This document shows positions 45,113 through 56,852 of a DNA stretch of 64,000 nucleotides, piece after piece. Under the pieces are notes generated by a model. The model worked only from the letters and a program-made list of their open reading frames with translations, was not told the DNA's origin and did no database searches. The position numbers were made by a program, and so were the translations under genes. The stretch covers positions 10,671,929 to 10,735,928 of the forward strand of contig CM068541.1 of NCBI GenBank assembly GCA_035048495.1, written 5' to 3'. Each line of letters begins with the position of its first letter. Positions within the stretch are counted from its first letter, which is position 1. This stretch comes from Euptelea pleiosperma (Eukaryota > Streptophyta > Magnoliopsida > Ranunculales > Eupteleaceae).

Positions 45113-45633
45113 AATCTTAGCCAACCCATACACCATTGTCGAACGCCCAAAATCTAGCGATAAGATCCAAGAACGTGCATATGCATGGTTAAAATTGGCT
45201 TTGTATGGTTGCCTTGAATAAGTTTTCTAGAAATAATTTTTGCGTATAATTGTCAAATTCTTTTTATATCAACACTTTCTGATATACAATTTTTTATTGT
45301 TAAACTTTTCATTCAAAGCCTTAAAAGGAAAAAAGTAAAAATATTTTTCAATACATGGTGTAGTGTGGTTTTTCAGGTAATTTTTTCTTGTTTTTTGATG
45401 CATTGCATCTTTTAAAAGCATATTAATCTCATGTTTGCTTGATTCAATTCTATTACCTACATAAAGAACAAATGGACATGTGAACAATGAAATTGTCATG
45501 TTTGTTCTAAAATTACCCATGTATATTTGATTTTTACACAATAATAATAAAAAGTACCTTAATATTTTGATACTTGAACATTGATAACAACGAATTATAC
45601 CAATCACAAGCATGACATACAAATTTTTTCGGA
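45113..45633. other. Junction region before the tandem array
   Basis: Begins with a short repeat of R1 (CCAAAATCTTAGCCAACCCA ... AAGATCCAAGAACGTGCA), then unique A/T-rich sequence. A minus-strand open frame of 117 codons lies here with no recognisable features; I treat it as chance. Confidence 0.4.
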
Positions 45634-46490
45634 GTGATCTTGTGATCCAGCACAGGTGGACAATTATTGTCCAATTGCGGCAAGAGAGGGTTTCACGTGT
45701 ATGCTGCTGAGTAGAATCATCATTGTTAGTTTTGTTAAGTCTTGCTAATTTCGATAATTTCCCTTTGCGAATAAATTTTTAAAAAATGAGCAAATATATT
45801 AAAATATACATTCTTACGTTTTATTTCCCCTTCTTCATTCTTCTTTCTTCATCTCTATAACAAAGCGAATCCATTAAGCTTCCTCCTATTTTCACAATAC
45901 TTTCTTTAAACATATAAAAAAAATTAGGGGAGTTGTTCAGACTCGGATTCCTTGTTATTATGGAGAGATAATATTATAGCCCTAATAAACTTAATACAAA
46001 CTAGATGCTTTTCATCAAATGAAACTGCCTCTTAGAAGAGAATGATTTTTTGAAAACTGAAAAATAATATACCTTCGTCTTTCTTTTCATTCTTTTTTTT
46101 TTTTAATTAAAAGAATGGGTTGAGTTTTGTTTCTCTTTACATGGAAAATGGAAAGAGAAGAAATGGAAAGAGATTGGCGTAATGGGGTTTGGCGTTACTG
46201 ATATAATGGTCGTTGAAATTTGTTTTGCACGTACCTCGAATAGTCAACATCAATATGCTGGCACCATACGACACTCTACCTCAACATAATACAAGTTGAA
46301 TTTGAGACTAATAATTAAGTTGGAACATGGAACACCATTCACGTGTATATGGCTATTTTTCTCTACCTAGCTAGATACCAATTCGGCCAAAATCTTAGCC
46401 AACCCATACATAAATGTTGAACGCCCAAAATCTAGTGATAAGATCCAAGAACGTGTCATCTGTCATAGATTTAGTACAGTTGCTGTGTAA
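45634..46490. repeat. Tandem array unit R2 (no SINE)
   Basis: Repeats R1 from GTGATCCAGCACAGGTGGAC to ATTTAGTACAGTTGCTGTGT. The site carrying the SINE in R3-R5 reads AGAAGAGAATGATTTTTTGA here, an empty site, and the GC-rich insert is absent too. Confidence 0.8.
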
Positions 46491-46800
46491 GATCTTGGTG
46501 GCGATTCCAAATATATTTAAAATCTACATTAATTCTTATGTTTCATTTCATTTTTTTCCTCTTTCTTTATCTCTGCAATAAATTCAATCCAAGTTTACTC
46601 TTTTTTTTCACATTACTTTCTCTAAAGATACAAAAAAAATTATTAGGAAAATTGTTTAATTTTTTAGACTCGGATTCCTCATTATTATGAAGAGATAATA
46701 TTATAACCGTAATAACCTTAATAAAAAAATAGATGCTTTTTATAAAATGATCACCTAAATATATTTACCAAGTCGTATCTTAATTAGAAGAGAAAGACTT

Positions 46801-46920
46801 CTTTTTTTGTGACGGGGGTGTCCGAATCTCTTCGAGACCCGACTAAATCCCTCGGGTGCATGCCAAACCCTTTGACACGCACCGGGCGCTTCTAGGATGA
46901 ATCCCAGTAGGGTGGCCTTC
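46801..46920 (-). mobile_element. tRNA-derived SINE (Au/TS-like) in R3
   Basis: 120 bp; minus strand ends GGATTTAGTCGGGTCTCGAA, GATTCGGACACCCCC, then an A-rich tail, the 3' signature of plant SINEs. Flanked by AAGACTT at 46794-46800 and 46921-46927. R1 and R2 have the empty site. The tRNA-related 5' head is largely missing. Confidence 0.7.
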
Positions 46921-47025
46921 AAGACTTTTTGAAAACTAAAAATAAGAGAATAAAGACTTTTCTTCCTTCTTTTTTAATTAAAAGAATGGGTTGAGCTAGT
47001 TTTGTTTCTCTTTACATGTACATGT

Positions 47026-47302
47026 AAAGCTATCGCAAGAATATAGCGATCGTAGAGCTATCGCTCAGTTGCTTCCCGTATTACGAAAGTCGTATTGCCC
47101 TAGTCCTCTATAGGGACTGTCCATGGGTGACTCGTCTTCCTGTGTTACCGAGATTCATGAAAGGGATGAGGAAGCATCAAGGGCAACTATCGGAGCTAGT
47201 CCGGAACTCCACCTCGGGGTATGTAGTGGGGTTAACTTTCTTTCCTGTAGCTACTAGAGCGTATAGTCACCAACAAGAGGGAAGGCATCTCTAACCTACA
47301 GA
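47026..47302. other. GC-richer insert of unknown origin in R3 (also about 48185-48460 in R4)
   Basis: Starts AAAGCTATCGCAAGAATATA and ends CATCTCTAACCTACAG, absent from R1 and R2 (CTTTACATGAAAAAAGG and CTTTACATGGAAAATGG). Composition is unlike the surrounding A/T-rich DNA and recalls plant mitochondrial intergenic sequence, but I recognise no gene and see no target duplication. Confidence 0.5.
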
Positions 47303-47661
47303 AAAGGAAAGAGAAACCGAAAGGGGAAGGGAAAGGGAAAGGGATCGGCGTAATGGGGTTTGGCGTTACTGATATAATGGTCGTTGAAATTTGTTTTGCA
47401 TGTACCTCGAATAGTCAACATCAATATGTTGGCACCATACGACTCTCTACCTCAACATAACACTCGTTGAATTTGAGACTTATAATTAAGTTGGAACATG
47501 GAACACCATTCACGTGTATATGGCTATTTTTCTCTACCTAGCTAGATACCAATTCGGCCAAAATCTTAGCCAACCCATATATCAATGTTGAACTCCCAAA
47601 ATCTAGTGATAAGATCCAAGAACGTGTCATCTGTCATAGATTTAGTACAGTTGCTGTGTAA

Positions 47662-48822
47662 GATCTTGGTGGCGAATCCAAATATATTTAAAATCTACAT
47701 TAATTCTTATATTTCATTTCATTTTTTTCTTCTTTCTTTATCTCTGCAATAAATTCAATCCAAGTTTACTCTTTTTTTCACATTACTTTCTCTAAAGATA
47801 TGAAAAAAATAATTAGGAGAATTATTTAGACTCGGATTCCTCATTATTATGAAGAGATAATATTATAACCGTAATAACCTTAATAAAAAATAAATACTTT
47901 TCATAAAATGATCACCTAAATATATTTACCAAATTGTATCTTAATTAGAAGAGAAAGACTTCTTTTTTTGTGACGGGGGTGTCCGGATCTCTTTGAGACC
48001 CGACTAAATCCCTCAGGTGCTTGCTGAAGCCTTTGACACGCATCAGGCGCTTCTAGGATGAATCCCAGTAGGGTGGCCTTCAAGACTTTTTGAAAACTGA
48101 AAATAAGAGAATAAAGACTTTTCTTTCTTCTTTTTAATTAAATAAATTGGTTGAGCTAGTTTTGTTTCTATTTACATGTACATGGAAAGCTATCGCAAGA
48201 ATATAGCGATCGAAGAGCTATCGCTCAGTTGCTTCACGTATTACGAAAGTCGTATTGCCCTAGTGCTCTATAGGGACTGTCCATAGGTGACTCGTCTTCC
48301 TGTGTTACCGAGATTCATGAAAGAGATGAGGAAGCATTAAGGGCAACTATTGGAGCTAGTCCGGAACTCCACCTCGGGGGATGTAGTGGGGTTAACTTCC
48401 TTTCCTGTAGCTACTGGAGCGTATAGTCACCAACTAGAGGGAACGCATCTCTAACCTACAGAAAAGGAAAGAGAAACCGAAAGGGGAAGGGGAAAGGGAA
48501 AGGGATCGGCGTAATGGGGTTTGGCGTTACTGATATAATGGTCGTTGAAATTTGTTTTGCATGTACCTCGAATAGTCAACATCAATATGTTGGCACCATA
48601 CGACGCTCTACCTCAACATAACACTCATTGAATTTGAGACTTATAATTAAGTTGGAATATGGAACACCATTCACGTGTATACGGCTATTTTTCTCTACCT
48701 AGCTAGATACCAATTCGGCCAAAATCTTAGCCAACCCATACATCAATGTTGAACGCCCAAAATCTAGTGATAAGATCCAAGAACATGTCATCTGTCATAG
48801 ATTTAGTACAGTTGCTGTGTAA
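47662..48822. repeat. Tandem array unit R4 (1161 bp)
   Basis: Near-identical to R3, including the SINE (47962-48081) and the GC-rich insert, so R3 and R4 arose by unequal exchange after both insertions. Confidence 0.9.
47962..48081 (-). mobile_element. SINE copy in R4
   Basis: Same insertion as in R3, copied with the unit; AAGACTT flanks at 47955-47961 and 48082-48088. Confidence 0.7.
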
Positions 48823-49227
48823 GATCTTGGTGGCGAATCCAAATATATTTAAAATCTACATTAATTCTTATGTTTCATTTCATTTTTTTCTTCTTTCTTT
48901 ATCTCTGCAATAAATTCAATCCAAGTTTACTCTTTTTTGCACATTACTTTCTCTAAAGTTATGAAAAAAATAATTAGGATAATTGTTTAGACTCGGATTC
49001 CTCATTATTATGAAGAGATAATATTATAACCGTAATAACCTTAATAAAAAATAAATACTTTTCATAAAATGATCACCTAAATATATTTACCAAATTGTAT
49101 CTTAATTAGAAGAGAAAGACTTCTTTTTTTGTGATGGGGGTGTCCGGATCTCTTCGAGACCCGACTAAATCCCTTGGGTGCGTGCCGAACCCTTTGACAC
49201 GCACCGGGCACTTCTAGGATGAATCCT
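48823..49227. repeat. Tandem array unit R5, truncated
   Basis: First 405 bp of the unit, ending inside the SINE (GAATCC then TAGATTTTTTTGG), where copy B of the 22-kb duplication begins. Confidence 0.9.
49123..49227 (-). mobile_element. SINE copy in R5, cut by the duplication junction
   Basis: Left AAGACTT at 49116-49122; the element is cut after GAATCC, about 15 bp short of its other end. Confidence 0.7.
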
Positions 49228-49341
49228 AGATTTTTTTGGCTAAGAGTGTAGGTATGGCAATGGTTGGCACCCCTTTGCTTCTCCCTACTTGTTCTCATCG
49301 ACTCACTCTCAAAATTACTCTCGTCATACAGTCTTTCAAGC

Positions 49342-49725
49342 AAAACTTTGATGATAGCTTGTTGTCATCGACGGCACAATATGAGCCACGTGGCATACTC
49401 TTACAGGACTGACCGTATGGATGTTTGGCCAATCCCTAAGTGATCCTACAAACAAAAAATCAGCCTGATTAGTCATTTCTAGGCGTTGAATTGGAATTAT
49501 TTTCATGGGTTGATTTTAATCCATTGGGATTTGAGCATTATTGACCATTATTTGAGCACAGAGATCCAAAGGTTTGAAATGACTAATCAAGCTGATTTTT
49601 TGTTTGTAGGTCCACCTAGAGATTGGAAAAACATCCATACGGTCAGAATCCTCTAAGAGTGTGCCACGTGGCTCATATTGCGTGCTGCCGGCCTCGATGA
49701 CAGCGCGCTCAGTCATCAAAGTTTT
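49342..49725. mobile_element. Long inverted-repeat (foldback) MITE, copy B
   Basis: Same element as 27305-27688, apparently unchanged. Confidence 0.7.
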
Positions 49726-49749
49726 ACTCGTGTCTTTCCGCCATTTTTC

Positions 49750-50690
49750 ATGAATATTTATATTTCAACAGCATCAGCTCCTGCTGCTGCTTCAAGCGGG
49801 CTCGAGAGCTCGATATCTCAACGCGAGAAAATTTCTGAACCCGCTTACCATCACCATGGGTTCCGACCAACCCATCTTTACTAACAATCACCTTATGGCG
49901 CAGTAACGGTCCCTGTTTAAATTATAAATCGCATGATAATTGTTTGACAAAATGCCTGACCGAAATGCTATTTCGTACAATTTGATTATTGCCGCCTATA
50001 GCCTGCAAGGGTTCAGAGATGGAGCTGGGAAGCTCTTCTTCTGAATGATAGCTTTAGGATTCAAACCCACCTGCGGTGGTTGTCGTCCTCTTGATTGGAT
50101 CTTCATCGGAGATATTCATTGGCAGATTTTAAGGACTAGGTTTTTTTCAACGCGATGCTCTTTTAGGGACTGCGTTGTTGGCTCTGCTTGGAGGTTAAAG
50201 GCTTAAGCGGTTAAATTGTTTAAACTAATGCTTCAGCAGAACTTGGTAACATGGAATTCCATGATTTATGCATTCAGACAACATGAGTTTGTTGAAGAAT
50301 TTATGGTTTTGTTCCATGAGCTCCTGTGAACTGAGGAGCGTCCATAGGATAGGAGTATTCTTTTGTGGGTGTTTTTATCTGAGTTTTGATGGGTACCTAA
50401 CTATGAATCCAGATAACAAATACACGGGTTAGTGGTCAAAACTGGCTTAGAATTTTCCCTTTCAGTTGTGAATTCTCTTATCATATGTACGTGAAATACG
50501 TGGTGCATGTATTATAAGAAAACCATTTGAAGAAATGCCTGTTGGAGATGTTCTTTTCTGTAATATAATTATTGTTCTATATGCAAGGTGTGGAAAACAA
50601 GAGAAAGCTTTGGAACTCCTCTTAATGATGCCTTGGCATGGATTCTTGACATACCAACTTGCAGATCCTAAAGTACATTGAATTCAACCA
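49750..50690 (+). pseudogene. PPR pseudogene, copy B
   Basis: Same broken gene as at 27713, with the same stops and frameshifts, so it was already dead before the 22-kb duplication. It ends at the 640-bp deletion junction at about 50688-50691. Confidence 0.8.
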
Positions 50691-53124
50691 TCAAAGCATT
50701 GTTTATATCTTAAAAAGGAAGACATTATATACATACATACATACATACATATATACATATTACAGTCATTATTCATGAATTCCTGCTCATACTATATAAA
50801 AAAGAAAGAAAGAAATATTTCACAAGCACACAAAAATCATCACAATAGTCGAGCACAAACACATAAATCTTGTCATAAATAGTTAATGTAAGTGGGCATA
50901 AGAAACAATCCCGCAGAAATAAATTATTTAACAAATAAATGCATAAATCTCTCAATAACAGTTAAAAGGAACAAAAACAAAACAAAAATCATTCAAAAAT
51001 CTTAGCATTCCAGCAGTCATCTTTCTTTGTGAGGCTATAACGTGTCGCTACAGGACATGCATCAATATAATACTAACCATCTGCAATAAGCAAAGAAAGA
51101 CCTCACCAATAGCAAATATGAAATAAGAAAATGAAGAATTCTTAAGAGGACGTAAGACATTCATCTAATTTATTTTATGCTATGCTTTCGTCGATAAGAT
51201 ATGATCAAAACCTCGGGTTGCCAGATCCACATTGATAACAACTTGAGTCGTGTGTTTTTATATCCCTATGTTTATCTAGGTTCATTTGTCTTGTTCACTT
51301 GGATTTCCACTATCATGTCCTTGTAGATCCTCGGAAATATTTTTAACATGATGGGTTGATTTCCCAGAGTGGGTGTATCAGGTAGAAAGTTGTCAAATGG
51401 CTAAGATTGATTACACTACAATGAACTCTAGTAAAGCACCCAGAATTGTCTGAAAGCTCCAACTCTTGGGTTTTTTAACTTGAATACTGATAGAACATAT
51501 ATGAGCAATCTGGGTCTTGATGCTAGGGATAATTTTGTGAGGGTGTCATTTGCTTTTAGTTCCATTTTTTGAGAAACCACACATTAAAGCAGAGTATTGT
51601 GATTTGAAATATGGTTTGAAACGCTTTAATGAATTTCATCATATGGTTATTGAACTAGATTAAAGTTTCTTGTTACTATGATTGCTATGTTGGGTTTTCC
51701 TAAATAGATTGTGGTATTTTTATCTGAAATCTGTGAACTACTGAAAAATATCAATCGATCAGAAGCAGTATCCATATCTTTTCGATGTTTTTTTCTCTTC
51801 GCCTGGTAGGCAAGCGAATTAATGGTGAAGGCGAGTTCTGAAATCAGGTCTGTGGTATCAAAACTCAACAGTTACCAACTTAGCAATCAAGATTATATTG
51901 CCACATTAACTACTTCAAATATATATTGTTTAATTTGATTCCTTCTCAGCTCTTCCATTGAGCGCATGATCATACAGTAATTTGTGTAAATATATAACTT
52001 GGCAAATAAATGCATAAACCTCTCAATAACACAAACATGAATACTGAAAAATAGAATAAGAGAACAAATTTCATCAACATTTCCAACCGACTGTCATCAT
52101 TTTTTTTCACAAGCTATAATAATCTATCACAACATGACACGTTTAAGCGCATGATCATACAGTAATTTATTATATGTGCTTTGTCTGTTTATCTTTTCGA
52201 GTGGATAAGATATGCGATATGCATCGATCCCTTAACCCTTCGGAGTTTAAATATTCCTACCGTTTAACCGAGAGAGATGATCATTTGACCTCCATATCCA
52301 TTTACATTCTTTGACGTTTTTCACTTTTATTTCCACTGTCATATCCTTGTATCACTCATGAAATATTTCTGTCCTTGTATGAGATATGTTCAAGATATAT
52401 TCTCCCCTTGAACTTGCAATCAACAAAAGCTTAGATGGATAATACAGATAATATGAACCCAAACAAAAAAACTAGTTGGAAATTAATGAAAATAAGCTCA
52501 TTTTTTTCACTTACAAAAGTGGAATGACAGTTGCCAATCCCATGTGTGGAAACCCATTTGTGCGTGGCTATTCGGTACTAAACGAAAGATTAAAAAACTA
52601 AAAGCATGTCCTTAGAATTTGACGTATATGCTGATGTTTTTATGTAGATCAATCGATGAGCTCCTAAGCACTAAGAACAGAAGTTTCTCCCAAGTGGTTC
52701 TTCACGCGATCGACACATACTCCCAACAACCTCACATTGTAGAAAGAAATTTGAAATCAACTTTAGATTTCAAATATTGAAATTTGAAGAACAGGGTTGA
52801 TGGGGGTACCTGTCCATTGGAGACCTACTTAGGAGCAACTATTGCTCCTAAGTGCATATATATATATAGGAGCAAAGTTTTTCTCATTTTAATGTTTAAT
52901 CCACCGGCCAAGTATGGCAAATAAAGAACAGAATGAGGTGACTAGATGGTCAACAAGAAGAGAGAGAGCAGGACAAAAGGACATTTTGTGTGTTGTTAAG
53001 GTAATGGTGGAGCATAAAAAATGCAGAAACCTCCATTGTAGTCGCGCTGGATATTTGTCTGCATGGGCTGGCAGTGGTAGGGATCATGTTCTATCCACTA
53101 CCACTTCTCTATCTCTCCCATTCC

Positions 53125-53133
53125 TATATATAT
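53125..53133 (+). promoter_or_regulatory. TATA box of CLE locus 9 (copy B)
   Basis: Same TATATATAT element and spacing as copy A. The sequence between TATA and ATG looks unchanged, so the duplicate probably kept its core promoter. Confidence 0.6.
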
Positions 53134-53209
53134 GGGCTATAATTACGTAGTAATCTACCTGTGTACTTCACTCATCTTGGTAGCTTAAGCATTGGAGTTG
53201 CAGAAAGAG

Positions 53210-53455
53210 ATGGCTAATTCAAATGTGGCACAACTGTTCAAATTGATTTTACTCATCTCAATGCTCATGGTGAGTTCGGCGGCACGTGCGTATCCGGGGC
53301 TTCAGCCCATGCAGAAGAAAATCGATAGCCGCCTTATTTTACTTAGGTTAGGCTATCACCAAAGGAGGTTGACGTTGGACTCAAGCATCACGAGAGTCTC
53401 ACCTGGAGGCCCTGATCCCCAACATCACATTCAACCACCAGGATCATTATACTAG
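53210..53455 (+). CDS. CLE5/CLE6-type secreted peptide precursor (CLE locus 9, copy B)
   Basis: Tandem duplicate of the gene at 31809: same 81-residue length, signal peptide, RVSPGGPDPQHH box (residues 62-73) and 8-residue tail. It differs at three variable-region residues (T36K, S54L, T58S) and not in the signal peptide, box or tail, so both copies should release the same mature peptide. The upstream in-frame codon at 53192 is TTG, so ATG 53210 is the start. TATA box at 53125-53133. Confidence 0.93.
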   Translation: MANSNVAQLFKLILLISMLMVSSAARAYPGLQPMQKKIDSRLILLRLGYHQRRLTLDSSITRVSPGGPDPQHHIQPPGSLY

Positions 53456-56234
53456 ATCTCACTCGAGGTGTGTTTGGTTGCAGAAATAAAACTCCCCTTG
53501 AATAAACTAAAAACCGGGATAAAAGTAATCACACTGTTTTGCTAGCAAGGATATTATGGGGAGTGTGGATGGTGAGTACACTTAATCCATCAAAAGATGA
53601 ATTTGTGTCCTTTCCAAAACATGTTTTTCACTTGTCCCCCATAAAAGCTTATCTATCACAAACGAAAACCGGCAACCAAACACGCTCTAAGTGTGAGAGC
53701 CTCCTCTTTAACTAGTGTGGTATGAACAAGCATTTTGTGAAATTCAATCTCGCATGTTTTGTTTTCAGTTTTCACCCGTAACGTAGCTTTCGTTTTTCTT
53801 TTTTTTTTGATAAGTAGTAGCTTTTGTTTTTCACCCTAATGTATTTTTGTTTTTGCTTCTTGCAGCTATGTTGTTGTTGTGCTAGTCTTTTGCGCAGATC
53901 ATCTCGACCTCTTTGGCTACTTTTGCATCTTTATTGGCGTTTTCCCTAGCTAGTGTAATGTAGCTTTGTTTTTATTGTTTCTTGTTGTGTTGTTGTACTT
54001 CTTTCTTAGGCTGTTGCTTCTTGTTGTGTTGTTGTACTTCTTTCTTAGGCTAGTTTTGTACCTTTGTTGGCGTTTGTCCTAATAAATTCTATACTTATAA
54101 AAAAAAAAAAGAGTCCCCATGCATCAGTGACTCCTATAACACATTTGTAGCGGTGGGTCTTTTAGTGGCGGTTATTGTCATGGCTGCCACTAAAAATAAA
54201 CCTATAGCAACGGTCAGTAAAAAAAAACGCCACTCAAGGCCCATATAGCAGCTATCAATTTCTGGCCGTAGCTAAAAGTCATCGGTAAAAAGGGCAATTT
54301 TCCCACCGACATTTTGGCAGGCACTATATAGCGGCGATCAGCCACTGGCCGCTGCTAAAACCCATCTATAGAGGCGGTTTTTTTTTTCTGGCTGCCGCTA
54401 AAAGTCTGTCGCTAAAACCCAGTTTAATTTTCATGTAGTGCCCCCGTACTTCATATGTCGACCTCCATGGAACTTCTTTTAAGATATAATATTGACAATT
54501 TTTTTTTATTCTTTATTAACCATTAAATTTTTTTATTGTAACTTTTTTTTTGTACACTTCAATCTTTTGGCAATACCTTATTCTGTCTCTATCAAGACGT
54601 CTCATTCTGTCAGCTTACTAAGATTTCGATAGAAATTGAGATTTTAAACCTTTCTTGAAGGTCAACGATCAATGCAATTGGATGATTACGAACATGGGAT
54701 CTGAATGTGTTTTCTTTTCTTTCTGAATGTTGAATGCTGTATTGTAGCATTTTGCATGTGCAAAGGTGCCCTAATCTCTCTTCTTAAATTAAGCCAGAAA
54801 ATTGGGCGCAATATCCTTATGATTAGAAAGGCAACCCTAATGGCTTTTTTTTTTTTTCCTCAAAAAAGAAGTACCGCTATAGAAGTACCGCTATTTTATC
54901 CTTTGCAGTTGTTTCTTCCTGGTTAATAATAGCTTCAACCATATACTTTTTTTGTCTGGTTATACGTGGGGTAGCATTTTCCAAAAAATACAATTAAAAA
55001 AAAAATTTCTCCTAAACCTATTTCGTCCTCTATCATCGACTCGATCGAAGTACTCACAAAAGCTGCCACGGATACAAAAAGATAAAATCGAATACATTGT
55101 TTGGCTTTTTCAATTTAAATAACTGTCTTCTTGGATGTGGCGACTTTTTGGAGTAATATATAACTCTCAATCAGGCAGTGTTAATTATTTATAAATGGAT
55201 TATCCATGTCGGGCTGTGTTAGCTAGCATCGTCTAGACCTTTGATAGTCATCAAGATTTACACCCCACGAATCCCAAAGACTACCATACAAATTTCAAAG
55301 AACATTCGATTGTTTGGTTTATTCGAACACAAGGATCAGCATCCATCGAGCTAGCTTTTTAACTAAATGCCGGTTTCACTTAAAAATTATTGAAAAGCTA
55401 CTTATCTCAAACACACAAGACCCACTTATCCGAGTAGGCTTTTGTTGCATATCGAAGGAGGAAGGTTTGCCACAATCATCAAATTGGTGGTCCAAAATTA
55501 AAACCCTATATCTTATTGTTTTGAGTTGTCATACCCCACACCGATAACGGGACAAAAACATGTGCGCTTGACACCATTCACTGTTTGATTCAAGAGATCT
55601 ACTATCCACGAGGCAACAACTATTTTATCCTTTGCAGTTTTTAACAATAGCCTCAACTGTATACATTTAATTTTTTCATCCGTGGGGTAGCATTTTCCAT
55701 TTGTTTTAAGCATTTCATCCACGATTCGTGGCTTTTCTGACTAAAAACCCGGGCTAGCGGTGTAATGGTGCGTAACCAATCCAGGAGTGTTAATGGTAAG
55801 AAATAACAAGTAAATTAATAAAGTCAACACTCGTTTTTATGATTTCAAATACCTCTAACTGTGCTACTATGCCACCACTAGGAGGAGTTCCGTTCTGAAC
55901 TTTTAAGGCGTGCGTTTCTAAATGCCTATGAATACGTTCATTTCTAATTTTGTCTTTCTTAGTCATTCCATCTCAACATCCTCTATCTCGCTACATAAAT
56001 ATACTTATTTAATTAAATTTATCTTACGACAACTAGATCTCTTACGTGACATCCACGGACTAGATGGTCCACGCCCACCAACAAAAGTTCCACGAGAGAC
56101 ATTTTATGACAACTCTCTTACATGGCTAACGGTGTTAATTTTTTTTAACTTCCAACTGTGTTTAGGTCTGAATATAAAGAAAAGTCGGCTAACAAATCTC
56201 AAACACTAGTAGTTCCAGACCTAAGAGGAGATCA

Positions 56235-56513
56235 ATGGCTAGCTCAAGGTTTTGTTCGTGTCTTATAATCTTGCTCTTGCTGTCGGTTGTGATAACTGAA
56301 CAACGCCCTCTCGATCCATTTCTGGAGGGGAGGAAGCAAACTGAATTGTTTCGAACATTGTTAGAGAAGAGAGAAGGATTCAAGGTGGGCTTGGGGAAAG
56401 AAGGGACAATTAAGAGCGAGTATGAGTCCAAGCGACAAAGCCCAGGAGGACCTGACCCGCAACACCATTCCAAGAATCCGTCTTTCGGAACTTTTGGCAG
56501 AACTTATGACTGA
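56235..56513 (+). CDS. CLE-family secreted peptide hormone precursor (CLE locus 10, copy B)
   Basis: 92-residue precursor: signal peptide at residues 1-21 (MASSRFCSCLIILLLLSVVI), EQRPLDPFLEGRKQTELFR, a charged variable region, CLE box RQSPGGPDPQHH at residues 67-78 preceded by K, and a 14-residue tail SKNPSFGTFGRTYD. Codon 40 is an intact arginine, unlike the nonsense copy at 37057. The tail and leader nearly match locus 1 at 9325, so these are recent paralogues across 47 kb. Family role: apoplastic ligand of LRR receptor kinases; the process controlled cannot be told from sequence. TATAAAG at 56173-56179. Confidence 0.93.
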   Translation: MASSRFCSCLIILLLLSVVITEQRPLDPFLEGRKQTELFRTLLEKREGFKVGLGKEGTIKSEYESKRQSPGGPDPQHHSKNPSFGTFGRTYD

Positions 56514-56852
56514 TAGTAATGAAGAAGCTGCATGTAAGAGAATTTTTGAAGCGGCGATCAGGTGCCAATGATCATGCGCGCGTCAAGCTTGTGAGGCGTG
56601 TGGTGCGTAATGGTGCAAAAAATAAAAAATAAAAAATAAAAAATGGAACTCGATCTACCTACTTATTGGACAAATGTCCAATATAAGGGTGTTTTAGTAA
56701 CTTATCCTTGTGAGGCATGTGGTGTGTAATGGAATCTGATGGATGAATAATGGCATTGTGTAGGGATTGGTTGGTACCTTATCAAGCTTCTCAACCAATT
56801 GTTGTTCTTCTTTGCTTTAACATAGCTTCAGTGAATGACTATTTGTCGTTGT

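Larger units (their letters stand above)
46491..47661. repeat. Tandem array unit R3 (1171 bp)
   Basis: Begins GATCTTGGTGGCGATTCCAA; the same phrase restarts at 47662 and 48823. Carries the SINE (46801-46920) and the GC-rich insert (47026-47302). Confidence 0.9.
27191..49227. repeat. 22-kb tandem duplication, copy A
   Basis: The sequence from AGATTTTTTTGGCTAAGAGT at 27191 restarts at 49228, and the two run in parallel to the window end with mostly isolated substitutions. The unit in copy A is 22,037 bp, including the local array at 45634-49227. It carries a PPR pseudogene, CLE loci 7 and 8, a small LTR retroelement, gypsy fragments and a private Helitron. Confidence 0.95.

Noticed and set aside
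45269..45622. 117-codon minus-strand open frame
   Set aside because: A/T-rich sequence gives long open frames by chance; no signal peptide plus motif, no family match.
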